DNA of 16,391 nt, from positions 1-16,391 of the forward strand of contig JAEZLJ010000007.1 of the NCBI GenBank assembly GCA_023415275.1. Reading direction: 5' to 3'. Each line of letters starts with the position of its first letter. The first letter of the stretch is position 1. Below the pieces are notes generated by a model, which worked only from the letters and a program-made list of their open reading frames with translations, was not told the origin of the DNA and searched no databases. This DNA comes from Bacteroidota bacterium. GTDB taxonomy: Bacteria > Bacteroidota > Bacteroidia > Chitinophagales > Chitinophagaceae. Shown piece by piece: positions 7,427 to 15,064 of the stretch. A program made the position numbers and the translations under genes.

Positions 7427-9247
7427 TTAATAAGGCTTTATTGAATCTTCCTGGTTAAAAAATTCCTTCACTATCCTGGCCTTAGAAAGGCCTACTACCT
7501 TGGCTAATTCATCTTCCGGCTGCTGCCTGATATTGTTCACAGAACGAAATGTTTTCAACAGCAAGTTGGCTGTGCTACTACCAATGCCTTTTATATCCTG
7601 TAATGAATTTTTAAAGGTGCCCTTACTGCGTTTTTCCCTGTGAAAGTTGATCCCAAAACGGTGCACTTCATCCCTGATGCGCCGGATCAATTTGTGGCTG
7701 GGACTATCGTAAGGAAGTTTCAGGGATTCCTGGTCACCTACAAAAAACAATTCTTCCTCGTTCTTGGCAAGGCCTACCAGCGTCATCTTTCCTACCAGAG
7801 ATAATTCTTCAATGGCCTCGTAGGCAGATGCCAGTTGCCCTTTACCGCCATCAATGATCACTAGTTGAGGAAAAGGGTCACCTTCTGCTTTTAGCCTCTT
7901 ATAGCGCCTGTAAACGGCTTCTTTCATGGTGGCAAAGTCATTGATGCCTTCCACGGTCTTCACGTTGAAAATCCGGTAATCTTTTTTACTGGGTTCTCCG
8001 TTCTTGAAACAAACCATGGCAGATACCGGGTAGCTGCCCTGAAAGTTGGAATTATCAAAGCACTCTATATGTACAGGCACACCGGGCAGCTGCAGGTCTT
8101 CCTTGATCTGCAGCAAAACATTATAACGGTCAGCATCTTTTACGCCCAGCAACATTCGCTCTTTAGCCCTGATGCTATCTATAAAATACTGTACATTCTT
8201 TTCTGAGAGTTCGACCAGCTTTTTCTTATCACCCCCCTTAGGAACAGTGATAATGACATCGGGTTCAGAGTAGTCTATGGCCATAGGCACAATGATTTCC
8301 CTTGCCTCACTGTTGAAGGTGGTTCGAAGTTGAGCAATGGTAAATGCCAGTACTTCTTCAAGGGTTTCGTCGAGATGTGTTTCTACCTTGATGGTCTTGG
8401 TTTGAATGATGGTACCATTTTGAACCATCAGGTAATTGACATAGGCTATTTCCGCTTCTTTCTGAATAGAGAAGACATCCACATCGCCAAGAGATGTGTT
8501 CATGACTATGGATCGTGACTGGTAGTTTTCGAGGTATTGTATCTTTTTCCTGGAATTTTCGGCTTTTTCAAATTCCATTAATTCCGCATGCTGCTTCATA
8601 TCGTTTTTAAAATGTTGCACTACCAGGCTTAATTTACCCTTTAAAATATTTTTGATCTGACCGATGTTTTCCATGTAATCTTCCTCTGACTGGCGTGCTT
8701 CGCAGGGACCTTTACAGTTGCCCAGGTGAAATTCCAGGCACACTTTGAACTTGCCTTTCTCAATGTTCTTTTGGGTCAGGTTGAGGGGGCAGGTACGGAG
8801 GGGTATGGTCTGCTTGATAAAGTTTAAGAGCTCTCTAACCTTATTTACCGAAGTATAGGGCCCGAAATATTGGGAACCATCCTCTATTTTTTGCCGTGTG
8901 AGATATACCCTTGGAAAGGGTTCATTCTTGATGACTATATAAGGGTAGGTCTTATCGTCCTTCAGGTTGATATTGAACAGGGGCTGGAATTGCTTGATCA
9001 GGGAATTTTCAAGCAGGAAAGCATCCTGCTCTGAATTAACAATGGTGAATTCGATCTTCCTGATGCGTTTAACCAGCTCGTGGGTCTTATAACTACCTAG
9101 TGTTTTATTAAAATAGGAGCTTACCCTTTTACGTATATTTTTTGCTTTGCCTACATAAAGTAGCTCATTCGCATCGTCGTAATATTTATAAATCCCAGGG
9201 TATGAAGGCAGTGTGGGAGCTATATTTTGAAATTCTGTCTGCGTCAT
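7427..9247 (-). CDS. uvrC: UvrABC system protein C (excinuclease subunit)
   Basis: A 606-residue UvrC, the nuclease that makes both incisions in nucleotide excision repair after damage is located by UvrA and UvrB. The N-terminal GIY-YIG nuclease domain (about 13-92) shows GIY (18-20), YVGKAKNIRKR (31-41) and a catalytic-type Glu80 in LLEN. Cysteines 153, 170, 178 and 182 match the four known to hold an iron-sulfur cluster in E. coli UvrC. A UVR (UvrB-binding) motif is at about 210-245. The RNase H-like nuclease shows ECFDNSNFQG and VIIDGGKGQL, and a helix-hairpin-helix domain ends the protein. The length is typical. It starts 11 nt after the upstream lipoprotein gene, so the two are probably one transcript. 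Confidence 0.97.
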   Translation of the reverse strand: MTQTEFQNIAPTLPSYPGIYKYYDDANELLYVGKAKNIRKRVSSYFNKTLGSYKTHELVKRIRKIEFTIVNSEQDAFLLENSLIKQFQPLFNINLKDDKTYPYIVIKNEPFPRVYLTRQKIEDGSQYFGPYTSVNKVRELLNFIKQTIPLRTCPLNLTQKNIEKGKFKVCLEFHLGNCKGPCEARQSEEDYMENIGQIKNILKGKLSLVVQHFKNDMKQHAELMEFEKAENSRKKIQYLENYQSRSIVMNTSLGDVDVFSIQKEAEIAYVNYLMVQNGTIIQTKTIKVETHLDETLEEVLAFTIAQLRTTFNSEAREIIVPMAIDYSEPDVIITVPKGGDKKKLVELSEKNVQYFIDSIRAKERMLLGVKDADRYNVLLQIKEDLQLPGVPVHIECFDNSNFQGSYPVSAMVCFKNGEPSKKDYRIFNVKTVEGINDFATMKEAVYRRYKRLKAEGDPFPQLVIIDGGKGQLASAYEAIEELSLVGKMTLVGLAKNEEELFFVGDQESLKLPYDSPSHKLIRRIRDEVHRFGINFHREKRSKGTFKNSLQDIKGIGSSTANLLLKTFRSVNNIRQQPEDELAKVVGLSKARIVKEFFNQEDSIKPY

Positions 9248-9258
9248 TATCTGTACAA

Positions 9259-9849
9259 CTACATATTTGCCTGGTCTGAAAAATCATTCCAGATCACTTC
9301 AAGTTTCTTTATTTTTTCAGGTTGGTTGGCTTTCTGAACCTTGGTAATGATGGTAAACCTTTTGCCGGCATACCATACCATATTTCTTTCTATAGAAGAA
9401 TCTTTTCCTTGTTCTAAAGTATTAATAATAATGTTTTTAACCTCACTATTACCTGACTCATTGGTCGGATTTAACATTACATCTTCCCTTCTCACGGGAG
9501 CATCTTCATTGCTGGTGGTATAACTCAGTATGACCTGGTTCAGGGCATCATCAAACATCTTTGTCTCCTGGTAATCTTCTTTCCATTTTGAGGAGGCAAT
9601 ATCAGGCAGCTCTAAAAAGTCCTTGGCATATTTTCTAAAATCCTCCCTTTTGATGTAGGTAGTTTGTTTGGTAGTGTCAATGGTCTCTACTTTAACGATA
9701 CGGTACAGGGAAGTGTCTATATTTTTTACCTGTCCCTTGATGAAAGAAACCACTGGAAAAAAGCCGGCCTCTTTTTCATCTTCATTCTTTTTGTTTTTAC
9801 AGCCTGACAGTAAGAGAACGGTAACCAGTATAAAGAGAATTCTATCCAT
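9259..9849 (-). CDS. Hypothetical lipoprotein upstream of uvrC
   Basis: A 196-residue predicted lipoprotein. The signal peptide MDRILFILVTVLLLSGC has a clear lipobox (LSGC), with the lipidated Cys at residue 17, followed by a highly charged Lys/Asn/Glu/Asp stretch. The mature part contains mixed charged and beta-prone segments (SLYRIVKVETID, NMVWYAGKRFTIITKVQ) and no cysteine beyond the lipobox. I recognise no domain. The C-terminal half, with KRFTIITKV and KLEVIWND, looks like a small beta-rich domain. The KNKKNEDEKE stretch right after the lipidated Cys is not one of the well-known surface-export signals, so its final location (inner leaflet or cell surface) is open. It sits immediately upstream of uvrC, but a role in DNA repair is unlikely for an exported protein; the pairing is probably only transcriptional. 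Confidence 0.8.
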   Translation of the reverse strand: MDRILFILVTVLLLSGCKNKKNEDEKEAGFFPVVSFIKGQVKNIDTSLYRIVKVETIDTTKQTTYIKREDFRKYAKDFLELPDIASSKWKEDYQETKMFDDALNQVILSYTTSNEDAPVRREDVMLNPTNESGNSEVKNIIINTLEQGKDSSIERNMVWYAGKRFTIITKVQKANQPEKIKKLEVIWNDFSDQANM

Positions 9850-9861
9850 TGGGTAAAATTA

Positions 9862-9889
9862 CAATGCTATAAAACGAAAACCCTGCAAA
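9862..9889 (-). promoter_or_regulatory. Candidate promoter of the lipoprotein-uvrC pair
   Basis: On the minus strand TAGCATTG (9869-9862) matches TAnnTTTG with one mismatch, and TTTG (9889-9886) lies 16 nt further upstream as a possible -33 element. The predicted transcript would start about 8 nt before the ATG at 9849. The -33 part overlaps the preceding terminator hairpin. Confidence 0.35.
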
Positions 9890-9901
9890 CTTGTTGCAGG
9901 G
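9872..9901 (-). terminator. Terminator of the sigma factor/beta-barrel pair
   Basis: CCCTGCAA (9881-9888) and TTGCAGGG (9894-9901) form a perfect 8-bp stem with a 5-nt loop. On the minus strand it is followed by UUUUCGUUUU. It lies 26 nt past the stop of the beta-barrel gene, which fits an intrinsic terminator closing that operon. Confidence 0.82.
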
Positions 9902-9927
9902 CCTTTAAAAGCAATTAGTATAGCGAT

Positions 9928-11244
9928 CTATCGGTTATTCAAAGACACTCCTACTTTTAATCCAAAGTCAAAAAGATTCTCCTTTACAGGATACTTGTTG
10001 ATGAAGCTGGAGAGGAGTTGATAACGAACCTGTGGGCCCACCTGCCAATTGAGGTGGCCGGTGGAATAGCCAACGAAAGTCTCGAGGGAGGTATTTACAT
10101 TCCAGCGACGTACTAACTGTGGCACTTCTACATAGCTTTTATAATCTGTAGAGATCATAAATGCCCTGTCGCCTAGTACATAAGTGGGTTGAACTGTAGT
10201 AGCTACGCCAAATTGTACTTTATCATTGCCACTTAATTTCATTTCTACGCCAACAGGAGCGGAGATCTGGATGTAATAGTTCTGCAGCCAGTCAGATTTA
10301 TAACCACTTGTACTGTTGCTGTACCTGGAGTAAGTATTTAAAGAATCGGGCCTGTTATTGGTTCTTCCATTAAACATGATGGTTGCAACAGAAGAGGTAA
10401 ATGAGGTGTATGCTTTGATGTCATACCGGTTCACATTGAACTGGAGACCACCTAACAACTTCAGGTTTTTGGTCAAAGGATATTTGGCAGCCATGCCCAG
10501 CTCAAATCCGATATTGGGCTTGTGCGTCACTACTGTGTTAACATCATAGATCAAGGCAGGCGTATAATTAGGATTAGTAGGTGAAGACTGGGTACGAAGG
10601 AAAGATTTGTTTTCTCCCAGTTTGCGATAGCTAACAGTTGGTGTAAAGTAGAATTGGAAGCCGATCTTTTTCTTAAGTTTTAAAGGTTTATAGGAGTTGG
10701 TTACGCTTTCAATGGTCAGCGGATATTGTAAGCCAGCCTGGGTATTATTGTTTATTGCAGGGCTATTGGCGGTTGCCTTATCTTCAAAATAACTATCTAC
10801 TATAGTGGGTGAAAATTCTGTTGGATCCAAGGCAGCCTGTTGCTGCTGATCTACGTTATTATAAGTATCAGTATTTATGGTATTAGGTACAACAATAGAA
10901 GCAGGCGTTTTGACCTTATTGGAGGCCGGGATGTTGCGGCTATTGTAGACAGCAGGGTTGGAGGCCTTTTCGGTAATAGCAAAGTTTTCCTGGCTGGCAG
11001 AAGCTTTAATAGAATTTGAATGCAGGGATGGTTTTGAAACAGTCCCTGATTGTTCTATGAAGAAGTAACTAAGAGTGGAGATGGCCAGAATAAAAGCAGC
11101 AATTGTAAATCCATATCTTCTTCGTCGTTTATTCAGCTGGCTTGAGACGCCTTTCCATACGTCGGACGAGGGTCGCATACGCAATCCATCGGCACTTTGA
11201 CGAAGGAACTCTTCAAAGTTTTCAGGTGTTAAATTTCTCTTCAT
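9928..11244 (-). CDS. Anti-sigma-like inner-membrane protein with C-terminal beta-barrel-like region
   Basis: A 438-residue protein with three visible parts. Residues 1-43 are cytoplasmic and basic, with FEEFLRQSADGLRMRPSSDVW and RRRR at 40-43; this resembles the short N-terminal segment of Bacteroidota proteins encoded after ECF sigma factors. Residues about 45-63 are a transmembrane helix without a cleavage site. Residues about 66-190 are a Ser/Thr/Asn/Gln-rich, probably disordered linker. Residues about 190-438 show alternating hydrophobic strands with aromatic ends (FQFYFTPTVSYRKL, NYYIQISAPVGVEMKL, LNWQVGPQVRYQL, FDFGLKVGVSLNN), typical of an outer-membrane beta-barrel of the PorT-like class. 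It begins 25 nt after the ECF sigma gene and is probably its partner. An anti-sigma role is inferred from position and the N-terminus. A soluble beta-sandwich in the periplasm cannot be excluded. Confidence 0.75.
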   Translation of the reverse strand: MKRNLTPENFEEFLRQSADGLRMRPSSDVWKGVSSQLNKRRRRYGFTIAAFILAISTLSYFFIEQSGTVSKPSLHSNSIKASASQENFAITEKASNPAVYNSRNIPASNKVKTPASIVVPNTINTDTYNNVDQQQQAALDPTEFSPTIVDSYFEDKATANSPAINNNTQAGLQYPLTIESVTNSYKPLKLKKKIGFQFYFTPTVSYRKLGENKSFLRTQSSPTNPNYTPALIYDVNTVVTHKPNIGFELGMAAKYPLTKNLKLLGGLQFNVNRYDIKAYTSFTSSVATIMFNGRTNNRPDSLNTYSRYSNSTSGYKSDWLQNYYIQISAPVGVEMKLSGNDKVQFGVATTVQPTYVLGDRAFMISTDYKSYVEVPQLVRRWNVNTSLETFVGYSTGHLNWQVGPQVRYQLLSSFINKYPVKENLFDFGLKVGVSLNNR

Positions 11245-11269
11245 AAATCAGTCCAGGTTTACGGATGTG

Positions 11270-11845
11270 TTATCGGGCGGTAGCAGCTATAAGGGGCTCC
11301 TCCTTTGGTTTAAATAATATATTCTTCCTGATCAATACGTCTTCCAACATGGTTTTGGCACGGGTATATTGGCTGCGGCTGGTACTTTCTTCTATATCCA
11401 GCATGACTGAGATTTCCTTGTGAGAAAATCCTTCAATAGCATAAAGGTTCAAAACGGTGCGGTATCCGATCGGTAACATTCGGATGCATTCAACCACTTC
11501 TTTTGCCTGGATAATGGATGGGATGCTTTCTTCCCGAACCTGTAAGCTGCTGGCGTGAATGAGATCAACACTTTCGTTAAATCGTTTGTTCTTCTTGAGG
11601 ATGTTGATACAGGTGTGAACGATAATTCTCCTGATCCAACCTTCCAGTGCGCCCCTGCTTTCAAACGTATGGATCTGTGAGAATACTTTTATCATTCCTT
11701 CCTGTAACATATCTTCTGCATCTTCCCGGTTATGAGCATAACGATAACAAACCACCAGCATCTTGGCACTGTACTTTTCATAGAGTGCTTTTTGTGCTGC
11801 AGCATTGTTTTTTAAACAACCTTGCAATATGGCTTCCTCGGTCAT
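11270..11845 (-). CDS. ECF-family RNA polymerase sigma factor
   Basis: A 191-residue alternative sigma factor of the extracytoplasmic-function type, which directs RNA polymerase to a stress or envelope regulon. Region 2 spans about 19-85 (LYEKYSAKMLVVCYRY, NREDAEDMLQEGMIKVF, GWIRRIIVHTCINILKK). Region 4 spans about 117-172 (LPIGYRTVLNLYAIEGFSHKEIS, then the DNA-binding helix ESTSRSQYTRAKTML). There is no region 1.1 or 3, as expected for the class. A basic tail of about 18 residues ends in AATAR. The ATG at 11843-11845 gives a normal N-terminus. The membrane-anchored beta-barrel gene follows after 25 nt. No clear TAnnTTTG lies in the 77 nt between the gpmI terminator and this start, so its promoter may be of another class, perhaps self-recognised. 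Confidence 0.92.
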   Translation of the reverse strand: MTEEAILQGCLKNNAAAQKALYEKYSAKMLVVCYRYAHNREDAEDMLQEGMIKVFSQIHTFESRGALEGWIRRIIVHTCINILKKNKRFNESVDLIHASSLQVREESIPSIIQAKEVVECIRMLPIGYRTVLNLYAIEGFSHKEISVMLDIEESTSRSQYTRAKTMLEDVLIRKNILFKPKEEPLIAATAR

Positions 11846-11916
11846 ACTTTTACTTTGGTTGCCTGTAATTTAGACAATTTTTTTGTTGAAATGCTGCACC
11901 CTGTGTCGGTTTCTTG

Positions 11917-11947
11917 TAAAAATAAAGGCGGCCCGGGGCCACCTTTA
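11917..11947 (-). terminator. Terminator between gpmI and the ECF sigma gene
   Basis: TAAAGG (11923-11928) pairs with CCTTTA (11942-11947), and an inner GGCC/GGCC helix caps a 3-nt loop, with one C-A mismatch between the two helices. On the minus strand UUUAUUUUUAC follows, so it terminates gpmI transcription before the sigma gene. A smaller hairpin (11993-11997 with 12002-12006) directly after the gpmI stop lacks a good U run and may add to it. Confidence 0.75.
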
Positions 11948-12009
11948 CTTGCTATTAGACTTCAATATTTTAATTGTATTAAGCTGAAGAATGCCTGGTT
12001 ACAGGCCTT

Positions 12010-13539
12010 CTAGCCTTCTATCAATATATTTCCGGTCATTTCTTCGGGGATTGGTAAATCCAACATGGTGAGAATGGTAGGTGCCAGATCGCCCAACTTG
12101 CCTGTTTTGATTGTACCTCTCCAGTCCTTGTCAATGATAAAGAAAGGTACAGGATTCAACGTGTGAGCTGTATTGGGAGTTCCATCCTCATTGATCATAT
12201 AATCTGCATTGCCATGATCCGCTGTAAGAAAAACGGTGTAACCATGTTTAAGCGCAGCAGTGACAACCTTTTCAACACATTGGTCTACGGTTTCAACTGC
12301 TTTGATGGCGGCCTTCCAAATTCCGGTATGACCTACCATATCTGCATTGGCATAATTGAGACAAATGAATGAAGCTTCCTCTTTTTCTATCTCAGGAACG
12401 ATGGCATTGGTAACTTCCAAAGCACTCATTTCAGGCTGAAGATCATAAGTAGCCACTTTTGGAGAAGGGCACATGATCCGGCTTTCTCCTTCAAAAGGTT
12501 TTTCCCTGCCGCCGCTAAAGAAAAAGGTTACGTGGGGATACTTTTCCGTTTCAGCTATGCGAATCTGTTTCAGGCCATTTTCTTCAATTACTTCTCCCAG
12601 TGTATGATTAAGATTATCAGTTTCAAATATGACATGTACATTTTTGAAAGTGGCATCATACTCTGTCATGGTGGTATAATGCAATGGAAGAATATGCATA
12701 TTGAATTGTGGGAAGTCCACTTGTGTCAATGCCTTGGTGATCTCTCTGCATCTGTCGGTTCTGAAGTTGAAGCAGATCACGGCATCGCCTCCTTTTATCC
12801 TGGTAAGTGGTTCTCCCTGGTTATCTATGATCACAGTAGGTTTGATGAACTCATCCGTAATATTTTCGCTATAGGATCGTTTAACGGCCCCAATAGGATC
12901 TGTGGCCTTTTCTCCAATGCCATTCACCATGGCATCATATGCAAGCTTTACTCTTTCCCATCTGTTGTCCCTGTCCATGGCATAATAGCGGCCATTAACA
13001 GTGGCTATGCGGCCAACAGTTTTTTGCGTATGTTCCTGCAACTCGGTAATAAATTCCAACCCACTTTTTGGATCACAATCGCGGCCATCGGTAAAGGCAT
13101 GAATGAATACCTGCTCTAAACCATGTTCTTTACAAAGGGAAAGAATGGCCTTCAGATGATTGATATGGGAATGGACCCCTCCATTGCTGACAAGGCCCAG
13201 TAAGTGCAAAGGCTTGTGATTGTTTTTAGCATAGAGTATAGAATCCAGCAGGACTTTATTCTTTGCAAGAATGCCCTCCCGAATGGCAACATTGATGCGC
13301 TGCAATTCCTGGTAAACAATGCGGCCTGCTCCCAGGTTTAAATGACCTACTTCTGAATTGCCCATCTGGCCTTCGGGGAGACCCACGGCCTCACCACATG
13401 TTGTTAAAGTACTGTTAGGGTAACTGTTGTATAAAGAACTTACAAAAGGGACGTTTGCATGACGGATGGCATCGGAAGAGGGTACTTTTCCTAATCCCCA
13501 TCCATCCATAATTACCAGTATAACTTTTTTATTCGGCAT
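12010..13539 (-). CDS. gpmI: 2,3-bisphosphoglycerate-independent phosphoglycerate mutase
   Basis: A 509-residue cytosolic enzyme interconverting 3- and 2-phosphoglycerate in glycolysis and gluconeogenesis, using two metal ions (usually manganese) and a phosphoserine intermediate. The alkaline-phosphatase-like core shows MDGWG with metal ligand Asp12, GNSEVGH with catalytic Ser62, and the C-terminal metal-binding motifs NYANADMVGHTG and TADHGNAD. The inserted phosphotransferase domain (about 80-310) includes SNGGVHSH, HAFTDGRDCDP, GRYYAMDRDNRW and NFRTDRCREIT. The length is standard for the family. The start at 13539 gives the normal short N-terminus before the first metal motif. It diverges from the DUF4783 gene, has a -7 element 23 nt upstream, and is followed by its own terminator, so it is probably monocistronic. 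Confidence 0.97.
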   Translation of the reverse strand: MPNKKVILVIMDGWGLGKVPSSDAIRHANVPFVSSLYNSYPNSTLTTCGEAVGLPEGQMGNSEVGHLNLGAGRIVYQELQRINVAIREGILAKNKVLLDSILYAKNNHKPLHLLGLVSNGGVHSHINHLKAILSLCKEHGLEQVFIHAFTDGRDCDPKSGLEFITELQEHTQKTVGRIATVNGRYYAMDRDNRWERVKLAYDAMVNGIGEKATDPIGAVKRSYSENITDEFIKPTVIIDNQGEPLTRIKGGDAVICFNFRTDRCREITKALTQVDFPQFNMHILPLHYTTMTEYDATFKNVHVIFETDNLNHTLGEVIEENGLKQIRIAETEKYPHVTFFFSGGREKPFEGESRIMCPSPKVATYDLQPEMSALEVTNAIVPEIEKEEASFICLNYANADMVGHTGIWKAAIKAVETVDQCVEKVVTAALKHGYTVFLTADHGNADYMINEDGTPNTAHTLNPVPFFIIDKDWRGTIKTGKLGDLAPTILTMLDLPIPEEMTGNILIEG

Positions 13540-13562
13540 AATTGAATGTATATGAAATGGTG

Positions 13563-13570
13563 CAAAGCTA
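13563..13570 (-). promoter_or_regulatory. -7 element (TAGCTTTG) of gpmI
   Basis: On the minus strand TAGCTTTG matches TAnnTTTG exactly and lies 23 nt upstream of the gpmI ATG, predicting a leader of roughly 19 nt. No clear TTG was found at the -33 distance. Confidence 0.55.
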
Positions 13571-13661
13571 TTAAAACGTAAAGGTTTTGTTTATTTTAGT
13601 ATGTAATACTGACCACCAAAACTATGGCACATTTTTCGTTCATGCAGGCGCGAATAAACCG

Positions 13662-14054
13662 ATGTATATGAAATATATCTTTACTCTAAGTTTTGCATCT
13701 CTTCTTTTTACCCTTTTTTCATTTAAAAACCTGACTGGTTTGGATGATGTAATAGGGGCTTTGAAAACAGGAAATGCCACTGAACTTTCCAAATATGTGG
13801 ATGATAATATAGAGATATCGCTTCCTGATAAAAGCGATAGTTACAGCCGGGCACAGGCCTTAATGATTCTTCAGGATTTCTTTAACAATAATGGGGTGAG
13901 GGGCTTTACTGTGACCCATAAGGGAGATAATGGCGGAAGCCAGTTTTGTATTGGGTTATTGTTAACACGCTCTGGCAGTTACCGCACCACGGTGTTCATG
14001 AAAACCAAGAATGGCAGACAATTGGTGAAGGAGATCAGGTTTCAATCCATATAA
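13662..14054 (+). CDS. DUF4783 family small exported protein
   Basis: A protein of about 130 residues (128 if translation starts at the second ATG, 13668). The N-terminal signal peptide MKYIFTLSFASLLFTLFSF leads into a mature domain of about 105 residues that resembles DUF4783, a Bacteroidota family with a cystatin/NTF2-like fold. Recognisable parts are DDVIGALKTGNATELSKYVDDNIEISLP, YSRAQALMILQDFF, FTVTHKGDNGGSQFCIGLL and VKEIRF. The reaction or ligand is unknown. A longer reading from the TTG at 13587 is rejected because it would put about 25 poorly conserved residues before the signal peptide. The gene diverges from gpmI and ends at a strong terminator before nadC, so it is likely its own unit. 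I found no good TAnnTTTG upstream. Confidence 0.8.
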   Translation: MYMKYIFTLSFASLLFTLFSFKNLTGLDDVIGALKTGNATELSKYVDDNIEISLPDKSDSYSRAQALMILQDFFNNNGVRGFTVTHKGDNGGSQFCIGLLLTRSGSYRTTVFMKTKNGRQLVKEIRFQSI

Positions 14055-14071
14055 ATTCTAAAATGTTTATG

Positions 14072-14100
14072 CCCGCTTCTTTACAGGAGCGGGTTTTTTT
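14072..14100 (+). terminator. Strong rho-independent terminator after the DUF4783 gene
   Basis: CCCGCTTCT (14072-14080) pairs with AGGAGCGGG (14085-14093) around TTAC, with one T-G wobble, and is followed by seven T residues. It separates the DUF4783 gene from nadC. Confidence 0.9.
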
Positions 14101-14168
14101 ATGTTCATATGGCAATAAAGTCCAAGGGGTTATTTCCTAACTGACCATCTATATGCTGATGTTAGGGT

Positions 14169-14176
14169 TATTTTTG
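14169..14176 (+). promoter_or_regulatory. -7 element (TATTTTTG) of nadC
   Basis: TATTTTTG matches TAnnTTTG and ends 4 nt before the nadC ATG, the same spacing as at the DUF255 gene. Transcription should begin at or next to the start codon. No obvious -33 TTG is seen. Confidence 0.5.
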
Positions 14177-14180
14177 TCCT

Positions 14181-15041
14181 ATGATAGATTTTGATTCAAG
14201 ATTACACAAACTGGTTGATAATGCTTTACTGGAAGATGTGGGAGATGGAGATCATTCCACCCTTTGTTGTATTCCTGCCCATGTAAAAGGGAAAGCGGTA
14301 TTAAAGATCAAACAGGAAGGTATTCTGGCCGGCGTAGATGTGGCAGAGAAAATATTTCTATACAAAAAGCCTTCTTCCAGGTTTATAAGATACAAGAAAG
14401 ACGGGGATCAAATGAATGTGGGTGAAGTAGCCTTTGAGGTGGAAACCTATGTGCATACGATATTACAATTGGAGAGGCTAGTGCTGAACTGTATGCAGCG
14501 CATGAGTGGGATTGCCACGCTTACAAAGGCATATACGGAAAAATTAAAAGGTTATAAAACACGGTTGTTGGATACCAGGAAAACCACTCCTAATTTTCGA
14601 TTACTGGAAAAAGAAGCTGTAAGGATAGGTGGTGGTGTCAATCACCGGTTTGGATTGTTTGATATGATCATGTTAAAAGACAATCATATTGATTATTGTG
14701 GTGGTATCAAAGAAGCTATTGAAAGGGCTTATGATTATGTGCAACGGTACAGACCCGATTTAAAAATAGAAGTGGAGACCAGGTCGCTTGAAGATGTTGA
14801 AATGGCTATTGAAGTTGGAAAAGGTAAAGTCCATAGATTGATGGTTGATAATTTTTCGCCAGCTGATATTAAAAAGGCATTGCAGCTCATTAATGGAATA
14901 TTTGAAACTGAGGCAAGCGGAGGTATCAACCTGGATACTATTGAAGAATATGCGGCCACTGGAGTGGATTTTGTAAGTGTGGGAGGACTGATACACCAGG
15001 CAAGAAGCCTGGATCTAAGCTTGAAAGCAGTAATAGTGTAA
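14181..15041 (+). CDS. nadC: Nicotinate-nucleotide diphosphorylase (carboxylating), QAPRTase
   Basis: A 286-residue cytosolic enzyme that makes nicotinate mononucleotide from quinolinate and phosphoribosyl pyrophosphate, releasing CO2 and pyrophosphate, in de novo NAD synthesis. The N-terminal domain has the family opening ALLEDVGDGDHST and an EGILAGVDVAEKIF block. The barrel domain carries the substrate-binding segments LDTRKTTP, GGGVNHRFGLFDMIMLKDNHID, EVETRSLEDV, MVDNFSP, EASGGINLDTIEEYAATGVD and SVGGLIHQ. The length is normal. The start is well constrained because the conserved N-terminal block begins at about residue 15. nadA and nadB are not in this window. It is followed after 23 nt by the SUI1-like gene, with which it is probably co-transcribed, and appears to be expressed from a leaderless or near-leaderless transcript. 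Confidence 0.96.
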   Translation: MIDFDSRLHKLVDNALLEDVGDGDHSTLCCIPAHVKGKAVLKIKQEGILAGVDVAEKIFLYKKPSSRFIRYKKDGDQMNVGEVAFEVETYVHTILQLERLVLNCMQRMSGIATLTKAYTEKLKGYKTRLLDTRKTTPNFRLLEKEAVRIGGGVNHRFGLFDMIMLKDNHIDYCGGIKEAIERAYDYVQRYRPDLKIEVETRSLEDVEMAIEVGKGKVHRLMVDNFSPADIKKALQLINGIFETEASGGINLDTIEEYAATGVDFVSVGGLIHQARSLDLSLKAVIV

Positions 15042-15064
15042 TCTGTATTATTAAACTGAAAGAG

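Noticed and set aside
12532..13119. 195-residue plus-strand open frame inside gpmI
   Set aside because: Antisense to conserved catalytic segments of gpmI; no recognisable domain.
13587..13661. A 25-residue N-terminal extension of the DUF4783 gene from a TTG start
   Set aside because: It precedes a complete signal peptide beginning at 13662/13668 and has no family-like content.
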